This document shows positions 54,368 through 63,325 of a stretch of DNA of 64,000 nucleotides, in pieces. Numbering within the stretch: position 1 is the first letter of the stretch; each line of letters starts with the position of its first letter. Below the pieces are notes generated by a model. That model did no database searches. It was not told the DNA's origin and was given only the letters and a program-made list of their open reading frames with translations. A program made the position numbers and the translations under genes. Origin of the DNA: Jatrophihabitans_A lederbergiae (GTDB taxonomy: Bacteria > Actinomycetota > Actinomycetes > Mycobacteriales > Jatrophihabitantaceae). Location of the stretch: assembly GCF_031845305.1 (NCBI RefSeq), contig NZ_JAVREH010000014.1:31965-95964 (forward strand). Reading direction: 5' to 3'.

Positions 54368-54843
54368 GTGACACGACAGCTAGAACCGCAACCGCTGACC
54401 GCGTCTATCGACGTGGCGGCGTCGCCTTCCGCGGTGTGGAGAGTGGTGTCCGACGTGCGCCGCACCGGAGAGTGGTCTCCGGAGTGCTCGCGGGTCCTCC
54501 CCTGGGGCGGCTCCGGGTCGGTGCGCTACTCATCGGGGTGAATCGCCGCAAGCACGTCCGCTGGGTCACCCTCTCCCGCGTGATCACCTGTTCGCCGGGC
54601 CAGGAGATCGGCTGGGTCTTGCTCACCAATCGGTCCGAATGGCGATACCAGTTGCAGCCGAGCGCGACCGGCACGTCGATCACCCACATCCGGCGCACTC
54701 CGCGAGGCGAAAGCCGTTTCGCGCTGCTGTTCACGCAGGCGCTGCTCGGCGGCCAAGCGTGCCACGATGCTGAACTCGAGCAGGGGATGAACCAAGGGCT
54801 GGGGCGGATCAAAGCCATCGTGGAGGCGCTGCCCTCCCGGTAG
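54368..54843 (+). pseudogene. SRPBCC-family protein, frameshifted
   Basis: From GTG 54368 the frame reads TASIDVAASPSAVWRVVSD and TGEWSPECSRVLPWGG, a normal SRPBCC start. About 54515-54530 the homology moves to another frame (VNRRKHVRWVTLSRV, GWVLLTNRSEWRYQL, ending GRIKAIVEALPSR). Joined length is about 158 residues, right for the family. One small indel separates the halves. Confidence 0.72.
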
Positions 54844-54939
54844 ACGGCGCTCGTCCCTGCAAGCGGGTCACCGGTAGCAGCCCACCGAGAATCGCCAGCA
54901 GTGCAGAGCAGTTGGGAGACTGCCCGGGCGAGCACACTG

Positions 54940-55422
54940 CCAACGACGCTGGCGCTGTCCACCTCCGAGGTCCAGCTCCGGCGGCCCACGCGAGGATCTG
55001 CCGGCCGTCGTCGGCCTGGTCGCCGCCGATCCCCCGGGGCGGCGTCCGAGGGCTTGCCTTGAGTGGGCCAGACCTGGAGCCCTATCGGCGCGCCTTCCAC
55101 GCGATCGACCCCGACCCGGCCCAGCTGCTCCTCGTTGCCACCCACGGGGACGAGGTCGTGGCCACCCTTGAGCTGTCTTTCATCCCCGGCTTGTCGCGCC
55201 GCGGCGCGGCGCGAGCCCAGACTGAAGCCGCTCCAGACCCATCGGGGCAACCGCAGCCAGGGCGTGGGCGGGCGTCATGTCCGAGTGGGCTATCGGCGAG
55301 GCCCGCCGACGGGATGCGCGCTCGTACGGCTCACCCCGGACGAGACCCGCGCCGACGCACACAACTTCTCCGAACGCCTCGGTTTCGTCTCTTCACATCA
55401 GGGCCTGAAGTTGCAGCTCTGA
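54940..55422 (+). pseudogene. GNAT acetyltransferase remnant with several frameshifts
   Basis: Pieces of one GNAT protein are spread over three frames: DPDPAQLLLVATHGDEVVAT and LELSFIPGLSRRGAAR (about 55110-55210), SEWAIGEARRRDARS-like text (about 55280-55320), and ALVRLTPDETRADAHNFSERLGF ending QGLKLQL at 55422. At least two indels are needed to join them. Confidence 0.6.
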
Positions 55423-55581
55423 AGCTCGTGCCGGGCCCGTTGGCCGATCGTCTGCCGGGAAGAGGGCGCAGCAAAAGCGATCGGGGGTGCACCAGGATGT
55501 GGTGGTTACTGGCGAGGCCCTGATGGAGGTTCGTGCCTTGTCTCCTGGCGAGCAGGCCAGCCCGTCGCTGTAAGAGGTCGC

Positions 55582-56026
55582 CTACTGGCCGGCGACCTGA
55601 GCCACCGTGTGACCGTCCTGCCCGACCCGGCGGCACGCAGCCCGCTCGGTCAGGCACGCCTGCGGGCGGATCTGCTCGCTGCGCTCGGTCCAGGTCCGAA
55701 CCTCGCACGCCGCCTCGACGCACCGCCAGACCCGCTTGACCCAGACCTTGACCCAGACCAGGGTGACCGCCCGTCCGGCCGCCGGCAGGTCGCGGACTCG
55801 GATCGGGCGCTGGTCGTACAACCGGGCGAGCACCCCGCAACCCGGGCAGCCGACCACCCTCTCAGTCGTCTCGACCGCCTGCTCCACCTCACCACCGAAC
55901 TCTGCCACCGCCAACAGAACGAAGCCCGCCAACCCCAACATCGCCGTCGCTGCGCTACCGTTTCCATCCACCTGGAGCCTCCTTAATTCGTGTCCTAGAC
56001 ACCACGAACGCTGAGGCCCCAGGCCC
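55582..56026 (-). mobile_element. ISL3-family transposase, N-terminal fragment
   Basis: The minus strand encodes the N-terminal zinc-finger region of an ISL3 transposase (VVGCPGCGVLARL, PIRVRDLPAAGRAVTLVW, RVWRCVEAACEVRTW), ending HTVAQVAGQ with a stop at 55582. The DDE catalytic domain is missing. A short in-frame duplication (WVKVWVK) is also seen. Its 5' side abuts the truncated methyltransferase, suggesting that the IS interrupted that gene. Confidence 0.75.
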
Positions 56027-56030
56027 GCGA

Positions 56031-56411
56031 TCAGGCCCAAGCAGCCGACCGTGTCGGCAACCGATCACCACGCTTCATTGAGAAGAGCCGCAAATCCAGG
56101 TCTGTCATTGAGCCCACATCGAACCGCAGGCCGGGGTGAGCGCGTCGAGCAACATCGACCATCCGAGGGGAAAGGTCGATGCCGAAGGCGTCGACTCCAA
56201 GTCCCTGCAGCTTCGCGGTGATGTCTCCGGGTCCGCACCCAACATCGGCGACCGGGCCGCCACCAACGGCTCGCACCCTGTCTGCGAACAACTCCAGGGC
56301 CAAGAGCAGGTACGGCTGCTCGAGCAACGCGTCGCGCACAAAATCGGCGTAGCTGACCGCGACCGTGCGATAGGAGGTTCGAGTGTCGGCCAACCAGCCC
56401 TCGAAGTTCAT
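56031..56411 (-). pseudogene. SAM-dependent methyltransferase, truncated at its 3' end
   Basis: From ATG 56411 (NFEGWLADTRTSYRTVAVSY) it encodes about 100 residues of a class I methyltransferase, including SAM motif I VADVGCGPGDITAKLQGLG and IDLSPRMVDVARR. After DVGSMTDLDLRL the homology stops near 56080, and the frame closes by 56031 beside the ISL3 fragment. The catalytic half is lost. Confidence 0.7.
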
Positions 56412-56711
56412 GATCGCACCGTAGTGCGAGACACCGACATTCCCGGCGTCTCGCGAAGCGGCGCGTTGTCGAAGCGAACGGAGGGCCGTGGCGGCCCGAC
56501 AAGCTGCTGGCAGCGGCACGCGGTCATACTCAGTACGCGCCGGGTTCCGTTAGCCGTCCCCATATGAGACGGATTTGGGGGCCGCGAGAAGCGCGCCTGA
56601 GGCCGGGCCGCCGCGGTCGGCGAATCCCGGCTTGAGGCATGGCGCGGATCGGGGCAGATAGGGTCGTAAATCCGTTGAGTTCAGATGCTTCATGCTGGTT
56701 GAGTGCTCGAC

Positions 56712-57203
56712 ATGGATTCCCGCACTGCACGGTTGGGCTTGCACGCGATCGATGAGCTGGAGGCACGGCGCATCCACGATCGTGCACCCCAACCAGGCGA
56801 CGCTTGGGCGGCCGACTACCCATTCGAAGGGGACCTGCCTGCCACCGGCAGTTTTCTGCGCGCTACCGAGCAGAACGGCGAGCAGCGTCCGTTCGGCTAC
56901 TACCAGATCAGGCGGCAGTCCGACCGTCTCGCCATTGGTGGCGTTGGCTTCGAGGGACCCCCTGATGGCGGAGTCGTTGAGATCGGCTACGGCCTGGTGC
57001 CCTCCGCGCGAGGACACGGCTACGCGACCGAAGCACTGGGAACCGTCGTGCAGATTGCCGCCGGTCTCGGCGTGACGACGATCCGCGCTGACACCGATCT
57101 TGACAATGTTGCGTCACAACGGACCCTCGAACACGCGGGCTTCCACCAGGTCGAAGCCGACTCCAAGCTGTGTCACTACGAGGTTAAGGTGCAGACGTCG
57201 TAA
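56712..57203 (+). CDS. GNAT-family N-acetyltransferase (RimJ/RimL type)
   Basis: About 163 residues with the GNAT acetyl-CoA site IGYGLVPSARGHGYATEALG (about residues 97-116) and the terminal DLDNVASQRTLEHAGFHQV. Intact. A GTG at 56703 is an alternative start. Substrate unknown. Confidence 0.85.
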   Translation: MDSRTARLGLHAIDELEARRIHDRAPQPGDAWAADYPFEGDLPATGSFLRATEQNGEQRPFGYYQIRRQSDRLAIGGVGFEGPPDGGVVEIGYGLVPSARGHGYATEALGTVVQIAAGLGVTTIRADTDLDNVASQRTLEHAGFHQVEADSKLCHYEVKVQTS

Positions 57204-57281
57204 CGGCAGCACCCTCCCTCTGCGGTGCCGTGGAGGTGGAGGTCTTCGGCTCGTTCCTGCGGTCGGTAGCGTAGGTCGGGT

Positions 57282-57820
57282 GGTGGAGGCGCTGCTGATC
57301 ATCGACATGCAGTTGGCGCTGGTGCCCGCGCTCTGGCAGGGCGACGAAGTGGCCGGATCGGATCGCGCTGCTCGCTGAGCGAGCCCGGGACCGAGGTGCT
57401 CCCGTGGTCGCTATCCAACGGACAGGACCAGCAAGGACACCCTTTGACCCTGCCGACCCCGGCTGGCAGTTGAGCCCACGTCTTCGTCTGCACGACGACG
57501 ACCTGCCACTACGCAAGAGCGCCACCGACAGCTTCTTCCAGACCGACCTCGCTGAGCTGTTGGCCGAGCGTGACGTCGACACGGTGGTGATCCCCGGCGC
57601 GGCTACCGACTACTGCGTCGACGCCACCGCCCGGTCAGCACTCAGTCACGGTTCAACGTAGTCCTGATAGGAGACGCTCACGCTCCGGTCAGCGAAGGCG
57701 ATACCGGCCTCAAGCCCGAACAGATCATCGCCCACCACAATCGGATTCTGAGCCAGGCCAGCCACCCCGGCGGCACCCTCCGCGTCGTGACAGCCGACAC
57801 CGCGTTCACCAACACCTGAC
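57282..57820 (+). pseudogene. Isochorismatase-family cysteine hydrolase, two frameshifts
   Basis: ALLIIDMQLALVPALWQGD (Asp of the triad) opens one frame. RIALLAERARDRGAPVVAIQ to VVIPGAATDYCVDATARSAL (with the catalytic Cys) is in a second. FNVVLIGDAHAPV to VVTADTAF is in a third. Lesions lie near 57350 and at about 57652, where a single missing base after CACGG would restore SHGFNV. Confidence 0.75.
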
Positions 57821-57909
57821 CGCTGCCTGTCGTGAAGGGTCCTGCCCGGCGCGTTCGCAACAGCCGATCGGCGACCGGGCGGTGTGGCCGGGGATGGCGG
57901 CCCGGTCAT

Positions 57910-57939
57910 TGATAGCAGATGGCGCCATGACTGCTATCA
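57910..57939. promoter_or_regulatory. Palindromic operator before the toxin-antitoxin pair
   Basis: TGATAGCAG (57910-57918) and CTGCTATCA (57931-57939) form a perfect 9-base inverted repeat. An inner palindrome ATGGCGCCAT lies between them. The site ends 8 bases before the antitoxin start, as expected for ribbon-helix-helix autorepression. Confidence 0.7.
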
Positions 57940-57947
57940 TTGGGCGC

Positions 57948-58214
57948 ATGAAGCAGCTCATTACTCGGGTTGAGGAGTCGCTGGCAGAGGCGGTCAAGGA
58001 ACATGCCGCGTTGACCGGCGAGTCCGTCAACGCGTACGTCACCCGGCTGCTGGGCGCGGCTGTCGGGGGGCGGCAGGCGTGGAAGAGCGAGGCGATTACG
58101 GCCGGACGACTGACATCGCGCGCGTCCCGGCCATCCCCGCATCTCCGTGCAACCGTCTCGACGGGTCCCGGCTACGCCTCGGGCCTCGTGTCGTCCGAAC
58201 GTGACGAGCGGTGA
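57948..58214 (+). CDS. Antitoxin, ribbon-helix-helix (HicB/Arc-like) type
   Basis: 88 residues. The N-terminal segment KQLITRVEESLAEAVKEHAA followed by LTGESVNAYVTRLL is a ribbon-helix-helix DNA-binding motif; the rest is basic and probably disordered, wrapping the toxin. The stop overlaps the PIN toxin start (GTGA). A perfect inverted repeat lies just upstream. Confidence 0.82.
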   Translation: MKQLITRVEESLAEAVKEHAALTGESVNAYVTRLLGAAVGGRQAWKSEAITAGRLTSRASRPSPHLRATVSTGPGYASGLVSSERDER

Positions 58215-58654
58215 TCATCTACATCGACACCAGCGCGCTTGGCTGCGTCTACCTGGGTGACCAGTCCGACAGCACGGAGCTGACCCGCGTCGTCTACGAA
58301 GGCGACCGCCCGGTGATCACGAGTGAGCTCACGGACGTCGAGATCGCGAGCAAACTCGCGCGGGCAAGCCGAGACGGCGTGATCGATTCGGTCACCGCCA
58401 GTGGGCTGCTGGATCGGTACGCAGCCGACACCTCCGACACCGGGCCCCTGGGCGTCGTCGCCTTGGATAGCGACACCATCGCTCTCGCGCAGCGGTACGT
58501 CCTCAGCACACCCCTGCGCACACTGGATGCGATTCACCTGGCTGCCTGCGCGCGATTCGGCGAGTCCACCCCCGACGAGGTGCGACTCCTGTCCCGTGAC
58601 AACCGGCAAAACGAGGCGGCATACGCGCTCGGCATCGCCCTGGCCGAGGATTGA
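58211..58654 (+). CDS. vapC: PIN-domain toxin (VapC family)
   Basis: 147 residues with the PIN acidic set: Asp in IYIDTSAL (residue 6), Glu in SELTDVEIASKL, Asp in LRTLDAIHLAAC and Asp in LSRDNRQ. VapC toxins are ribonucleases, usually acting on tRNA or rRNA. Complete and coupled to the antitoxin. Confidence 0.92.
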   Translation: MIIYIDTSALGCVYLGDQSDSTELTRVVYEGDRPVITSELTDVEIASKLARASRDGVIDSVTASGLLDRYAADTSDTGPLGVVALDSDTIALAQRYVLSTPLRTLDAIHLAACARFGESTPDEVRLLSRDNRQNEAAYALGIALAED

Positions 58655-58865
58655 CCAATCTGCCACGGAGACCCGCTCGGCTGGCAATCGGGAGCCCGGC
58701 GGACGGTCCGCGCCGCACGATCGGGCCTAAAGCAGCTCAACGGCCGTGCGGCCCCGTAGGCCAGCGTCCCAGTTGTGGATCCTCTTGCGGCGCGCCGGTG
58801 TTGTCGGACAGCTCGGGCCGGCGGGAAGGACTGGTACGGTCGGGCGCGCCGGCCCGAGGAGCCCG

Positions 58866-59040
58866 ATGAGTCTTGCTTTCTGTTGACGTCGCTGGTCATC
58901 GGGGCCACGCTCGGCACCGGAGCGCTCTACACGATCTCGGCCGGGCTGTCGCACGGTATCAGGGCCAGCGTCATCGCCGCGGCCGGCTGCACGCTGGGGA
59001 TCGTGCCGCACCTGACCGCTGCGATCACCGGTACCGCTGC
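58866..59040 (+). pseudogene. LysE-type exporter, N-terminal remnant
   Basis: After GAGGAG and ATG 58866 the frame reads MSLAF. A one-base loss near 58880 shifts it to LLTSLVIGATLGTGALYTIS, AGLSHGIRASVIAAAGCTLG and IVPHLTAAITG, typical of LysE helix 1-2. Homology ends abruptly near 59040 where the phosphotransferase remnant begins. Confidence 0.65.
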
Positions 59041-59047
59041 CAATCCG

Positions 59048-59675
59048 TCAGCGGGACGCCAGGAACTGGTCGCGGTCGGCGGCGAGTTCGGTCAGGGCGG
59101 TGGTGAGGTCGTCGACTACACCGGCATCGACGAGGCGGGCGAACAGCGGGTCGGTGCTAGCCAGGGCGCGCACGTCGTCGATGTGTGCGGTGATCCGTGC
59201 GCTGATCGCGTCGAGCAGCTGGCCGGTCAGGCCGGTCCAACCGTAGGCGTCGAGCAGCAGGCGCAGTCGCCTCGGCCGGGCGGCGAGGTCGGTGAAACCC
59301 TCGGCGGCGACGATGCGACGGCCGTGCAGGGGCACCCAGGAGAACGCGACGAACGCGAGGTCCCAGATCGGGGGGCACGGGGCAGCGAAGTCCCAGTCGA
59401 TGAACCCGACCAGCGTGCCCTCGCTGCCCGGGCGGGCGTGCCAGATCGCGTTGTACGGCGCGGCGTCGTTGTGGCCGATGATGTACCCGGGTCGCCACGT
59501 CCGCAGCGAGGACCGCCAGACCGCCCCGGCCGGTGGAACGAAGTCGCGGACCGTGTTGTGGTAGCGGCGCAGCCAGCGACCGACCTGCGCCAGGGCGGCG
59601 TCGGAGTGCACCCACGCCGGCCACGGCCGTGCTGTGCCGACGGTGATACCGGCGACGAAGCTGAGTACCTCTCGG
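59048..59675 (-). pseudogene. Aminoglycoside-phosphotransferase-like protein, N-lobe lost
   Basis: The minus strand encodes the C-lobe of an APH-family kinase: catalytic loop IIGHNDAAPYNAIW and metal loop GFIDWDFAAPCPPIWDLAF, with an intact C-terminus. Homology begins only at REVLSFVAGI, so the N-terminal nucleotide-binding lobe is missing, replaced at about 59672 by IS30 sequence. Confidence 0.75.
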
Positions 59676-60035
59676 TCGGCAAGCAGAACCAGACCGCGAT
59701 CGGCACCCTCGTCGAGCGGCAGAGCGGTTACGCGATGCTGCTGCACCTACCGGATGGTTACAAGCCCGAACAGGTCCGCGACGCCCTCGCGGCGAAGATC
59801 AAGGCCCTGCCCGAGTCGCTGCGGCTGTCGCTGACTTGGGACCAAGGACCGGAGATGCGCGACTGGAAACAGGTCTCCGTCGACGCCGACATCGACATCG
59901 ACTTCTGCGACCCACACTCACCCTGGCAGCGCGGCACCAACGAGAACTTTAACGGCCTACTGCGCCAGTACTTTCCGAAGGGCACCGACCTGAGCGTGCA
60001 CAGCAGCGACGATCTCGACTGGGTCGCCATCCAGG
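59672..60035 (+). mobile_element. IS30-family transposase, C-terminal fragment
   Basis: Reads AIGTLVERQSGYAMLLHLPD, LTWDQGPEMRDWKQ, FCDPHSPWQRGTNENFNGLL and RQYFPKGTDLSVHSSDDLDW, the DDE core and end of an IS30 transposase. The beginning is missing and the end breaks off near 60035 at a junction with an oppositely oriented IS30 piece. Confidence 0.8.
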
Positions 60036-60200
60036 TTGGTCGACAGCAGGCACGGCTTGGGTCGTTGCGCATTGAGCCACGCTCAAGCATCAGCCCGTGA
60101 TGCCCGGTACTTCAACCGTCCGCCGTGCCGCTCCATCTCACGGCTGACCGTGGACGGTGCTCGGCGCAGCCGGGTGATGATCATCCGCATCGACTGAGCC
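60036..60200 (-). mobile_element. IS30-family transposase, N-terminal fragment (opposite orientation)
   Basis: The minus strand reads RLRRAPSTVSREMERHGGRL, YRASRADA, then past a TGA AWLNAQRPKPCLLSTN, the helix-turn-helix region and following linker of IS30 transposases. It meets the plus-strand fragment head-on at about 60035. Confidence 0.7.
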
Positions 60201-60472
60201 CTAGATGTACCGGCCTGGTCCCAGCCGTACTGCCCCGGGGTCCCGGGGCAGTAGGCGCCAGCGCCCAGCAACGGCCGCCCCTGGGCCACACAGAACCGGC
60301 GGTCTCAGCGCTCACGGCCGCGGACAGCCTTCGGTCAGCATCACCCAACCACGGCCAGCTCATCCGCTGCCATCCTCGACCCGCCGCCGACCTCGCACCT
60401 CTACCCCTGGCGGCGCCAGCCCCCGCCGGCTACCGGGTGTCAGGACCCTGCCCGGGCACCTGCAAGAGCGAG
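60201..60472. other. No gene seen; holds the left copy of an inverted repeat
   Basis: Open frames here have no recognisable protein character. The stretch contains the 66-base repeat copy at 60277-60342. Confidence 0.5.
60277..60342 (-). repeat. Left copy of a 66-bp inverted repeat
   Basis: The reverse complement of 60277-60342 matches 61693-61758 at 61 of 66 positions. Weaker similarity continues to about 60375 on one side. The two copies face each other around a small-gene island. Confidence 0.9.
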
Positions 60473-60646
60473 TCAGCGGTCCGTGCGGCGGCTTCGTGAG
60501 GTGTTGGTGACCAGTACCGAACCGTCGTCGAGGATGGTGAGGCGTCCGGCGTCGCCGTCGGCGGCTTTCAGCGCTTGCCGCCATGCCCCCGGCGCTGCTC
60601 GTCGCACCGTCACGTGAGCCGGCTCCCGCTGGGTCATGCCCGTCAT
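60473..60646 (-). CDS. Small hypothetical protein (57 residues)
   Basis: The frame opens MTGMTQREPAHVTVRRAAPG and contains GRLTILDDGSVLVTNTS, a plausible small beta-rich protein. The ATG at 60646 overlaps the stop of a preceding short frame (TGA at 60643-60645), which would give coupling. No family recognised; it could be chance. Confidence 0.3.
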   Translation of the reverse strand: MTGMTQREPAHVTVRRAAPGAWRQALKAADGDAGRLTILDDGSVLVTNTSRSRRTDR

Positions 60647-60917
60647 TGTTCCACCATCCGCTGCCGCGCGGACCGCCGCGGCGGCCCGTCGATGCGGATG
60701 CGCAACGTCATTGACGCCGCCCCAACCGCCGCCACATCCAAGGAAGTGGAATAGTCGGCAGCATGGACGGACTGATCCTGCGGCGGCGGTGCACCGCGGC
60801 TAAGGGCCAGCCAACGCTCGATGCCTGGTCGACAGCGGGCGGTGCCATACTCCATGGGCGAGACGCCAACGATGGTGGACTCACCAGTGTGATCGAGCGT
60901 GGAAGGGGATGGGTGTC

Positions 60918-61193
60918 GTGGCGGTTACCGCGGATTTGGCGCAGTTGCTGGACAAGGAGTGGGAGGACAGATCTCTTGCAGAGATCCTGAAGGCGCCGGT
61001 CAGCGCGTTGCAGGGTGTCAGCGAGGGTGACGCGGACCTACTGCGGCAGGCGTTCAACATCAAGACCGTCGGCGATCTCGGGAAGAACAAGTACTTCCAA
61101 GCCGCTCAAGCACTGACTCTGCTCGGCGAGCCGGCGCCAAGTAGGACAGCTTTGCTGTCGGCGGCTGCAGCACTGAACCAGCTGCAGCACTGA
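60918..61193 (+). CDS. Small helical protein with a helix-hairpin-helix-like segment
   Basis: 91 residues from a GTG at 60918, 9 bases after GGAAGGGG. The central part (SLAEILKAPVSALQGVSEGD, ADLLRQAFNIKTVGDLGKNK) resembles the small 'LxxxFxIKTVGDLAxNK' helical modules that often bind DNA or protein partners. It sits 32 bases upstream of the Gln/Gly-rich protein gene, so the two are probably co-transcribed. Confidence 0.7.
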   Translation: MAVTADLAQLLDKEWEDRSLAEILKAPVSALQGVSEGDADLLRQAFNIKTVGDLGKNKYFQAAQALTLLGEPAPSRTALLSAAAALNQLQH

Positions 61194-61225
61194 ACCAGCA
61201 GTGAAACGAGAAGGAAGGTTGTGCC

Positions 61226-61603
61226 GTGAACTTCGATCCGTCTTCAATCATGAACCTGGTTGGCCAGCTCGGCGGTAACCACCAGCAGGCCGCCCAGCAG
61301 TTGCAGGGCGTGGACCAGGTGGACCCCCAGCAGCACGCCGGCATGCTGCAACAATTCGGTGTAGACCCTCAGCAGCTGCAGAACGGCGGCTACCAGCAGC
61401 ACTTCGACGCCCAGCAGCAGCCAGGTTTCCAGGGCTACCAGCCCGGCGGAAACTACACCGACCAAAACCCTAGTTTCGACACTGCCGGTCAGCAGGGCTA
61501 CGACCAGCAGCAGGGCGGTCAGGACCAGGGCTACGACCAGCAGCAGGGCGGTCAGGACCAGGGCTACGACCAGCAGCAGGGTGGTCAAGACCAGGGGTAC
61601 TGA
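61226..61603 (+). CDS. Gln/Gly-rich low-complexity repeat protein
   Basis: 125 residues from a GTG at 61226 preceded by GAAGGAAGG. The first about 60 residues are Gln-rich with short helical heptads (MNLVGQLGGNHQQAAQQL, DPQQHAGMLQQFGVDPQQ). The C-terminal third is three perfect 11-residue repeats GYDQQQGGQDQ plus GY. Composition (Gln, Gly, Asp, Tyr; almost no hydrophobics) is that of a disordered, prion-like or condensate-forming domain. Function unknown. Confidence 0.75.
   Translation: MNFDPSSIMNLVGQLGGNHQQAAQQLQGVDQVDPQQHAGMLQQFGVDPQQLQNGGYQQHFDAQQQPGFQGYQPGGNYTDQNPSFDTAGQQGYDQQQGGQDQGYDQQQGGQDQGYDQQQGGQDQGY
61496..61594 (+). repeat. Three 33-bp tandem repeats encoding GYDQQQGGQDQ
   Basis: Units 61496-61528, 61529-61561 and 61562-61594. 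The first two are identical at the base level and the third differs at a few positions; all encode the same 11 residues. Confidence 0.95.
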
Positions 61604-62272
61604 TAGACGGCCCGCGCGGCGGAGCGGGCTCGCGGGAACGTCGGCGACGGCCATCGACGATGGCAACCGGACAAGCTGGCCGTAGCCCGGGCGATGCTGA
61701 CCGAAGGCAGTCCGAGGCCGTGATCGCTAAGACCGCCGGTTCTGTGTGACCCAGGGGCATCCGCCGGCGGCCGCCCCTGCCGCGGGTGACGTCCGCGGGA
61801 GTGGTGTATGAGGCGGTCTCCGCGTGATCTTGGTTTGGGCTCCATACAGTGATGGCGGGGACGTCACCTCCTGCTCGGTGTCGGCCAGTGTGGTGATGAG
61901 CGTGAGCCGGCTTTTGGGCAGGATGTCGTAGCGCGCATCTCGGTCCCTTCGTCGTGTTGTCGGCGCACAGCGCCACTGACACTGAACCGTGACGACGGAT
62001 CTGAGGAGGCCTACTACTGGCCGGGCCATGGTCGAGTGTGTAGGAACTCGCTGATTTATCGGCTGGTACGGCCGGGCGTTAGGGTACGCCGTCGTCGCTC
62101 TGGTGCAGAACAGCGTGTGCTCGCCGACACCGCGGCCTGATACGCCCTTTATCCCAGGATCGGCTTCCAGCCGACGGCGGCGCGGCACAAGAATTCTGAC
62201 CTCGAACACATCTGTGGACATGGTGCCGTGAGCATCCCAAGAGTGCCGCAGGCCGCCGATAGCATCTGCTGC
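61604..62272. other. Intergenic stretch with the right inverted-repeat copy
   Basis: No convincing gene on either strand. It contains the repeat copy 61693-61758, and from about 61800 to 62230 nothing recognisable apart from the leader of the MucR-like gene. Confidence 0.5.
61693..61758 (+). repeat. Right copy of a 66-bp inverted repeat
   Basis: Matches the reverse complement of 60277-60342 with five mismatches. It starts GATGCTGACCGAAGG and ends CCCAGGGGC. Partial similarity extends left to about 61660. Confidence 0.9.
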
Positions 62273-63142
62273 ATGTCCGTGGAGTCGGCCAAACAACGAC
62301 CGCGCTCTATGACCGGCGCCCCCCGGGTGTCATATCCACTGTCCGTGGGCGACCCGGATGGGTACGGCAGCTTTGCCGAACTGGACGATGACGGGCACAC
62401 CGTCGGTTGCCACGAGTGCGGGCGGCGGTCCCGGAACCTGGGTCTGCACGTCCGGGTGCACGCCATGACCGCGGCCGAGTACCGGCAGGCGCACGGCCTG
62501 TCGACCGGGCAGGCCCTCATCCCGGCCGATCTGGCCCGTGAGCTGGCAGAGCACAGCCGCAACAGCTCGACCAGCTTGGCCGCGCTCGCGGCTAACCGTG
62601 ATCCGGACCGGGCCCGGGCGGCGAACACCACCGAGGGCCGGTCCCGGCCGCAGCGCCGGGCGGTTCGGCGGCGCACCGCCGCGACGGCGCGGCTGGGTCG
62701 GCAGCTCACCGTTGCCGAAACCACTCAGCTGACCAGGGCCAGCTGGCACCGCGCGATCATCGCCCGCGTGGCCCAAGAAGTACCCGGACTACCCATCCGG
62801 TACGCCGGCGGCTTAGTCGCACCCGCCGGCCAACGCCGGGTTCTTGATTGCCCAGGACAGCAACGACCCCATATCGTCCGCCACCAACCCGGCACGGATG
62901 ATGCGCGAGGGGCGCCGACTGCATCAACGGCCAAGCCGGCACTAATTCCCGACGCCGCAGCTGATGCCCGCGTGGGCAGCATCAGACACCCTCAGCGCGG
63001 TGGCGGACGGTTGGAAGGTGACGCAGGGTGCGGTCATCACCGATGCCGCCGCGGGCGTTCAACCGAGCCGAGCGGCCCTCCTACCGGCGCATTCCGACTG
63101 GCGCTGACACCGGGCACAGCGCCGCGCCCGCCGGTCAGATGA
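62273..63142 (+). CDS. MucR/Ros-like zinc-finger regulator, probably damaged C-terminus
   Basis: The N-terminal region contains the MucR-type zinc finger VGCHECGRRSRNLGLHVRVH followed by MTAAEYRQAHGLSTGQAL, as in actinobacterial MucR-like proteins. Residues after about 175 (past about 62800) lose protein-like composition, and another frame (QLMPAWAASDTLSAVADGWK) looks better, so a frameshift near 62800-62850 is likely. The ATG at 62309 is an alternative start. Confidence 0.55.
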   Translation: MSVESAKQRPRSMTGAPRVSYPLSVGDPDGYGSFAELDDDGHTVGCHECGRRSRNLGLHVRVHAMTAAEYRQAHGLSTGQALIPADLARELAEHSRNSSTSLAALAANRDPDRARAANTTEGRSRPQRRAVRRRTAATARLGRQLTVAETTQLTRASWHRAIIARVAQEVPGLPIRYAGGLVAPAGQRRVLDCPGQQRPHIVRHQPGTDDARGAPTASTAKPALIPDAAADARVGSIRHPQRGGGRLEGDAGCGHHRCRRGRSTEPSGPPTGAFRLALTPGTAPRPPVR

Positions 63143-63325
63143 TCGTCTCTTCGGCAGCCGGCTCGGCCGAAAACCGCAACCCGGGCCAGGTCCGTCCGTA
63201 CAAGTCGCCCCCGACCGGAAAGAAGCCTGCCAGCGACATCCCGGCGCAACGAAAACGCGAGGATGGCCCGAGGCCAGGATCGGGGGCGGCGTCTATCGCG
63301 CTAACTGTGTTTCCGGCGGTTTTCA

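Noticed and set aside
61496..61594. Possible CRISPR array (33-bp repeats)
   Set aside because: Spacer-less and in frame within a coding region, encoding an 11-residue peptide repeat.
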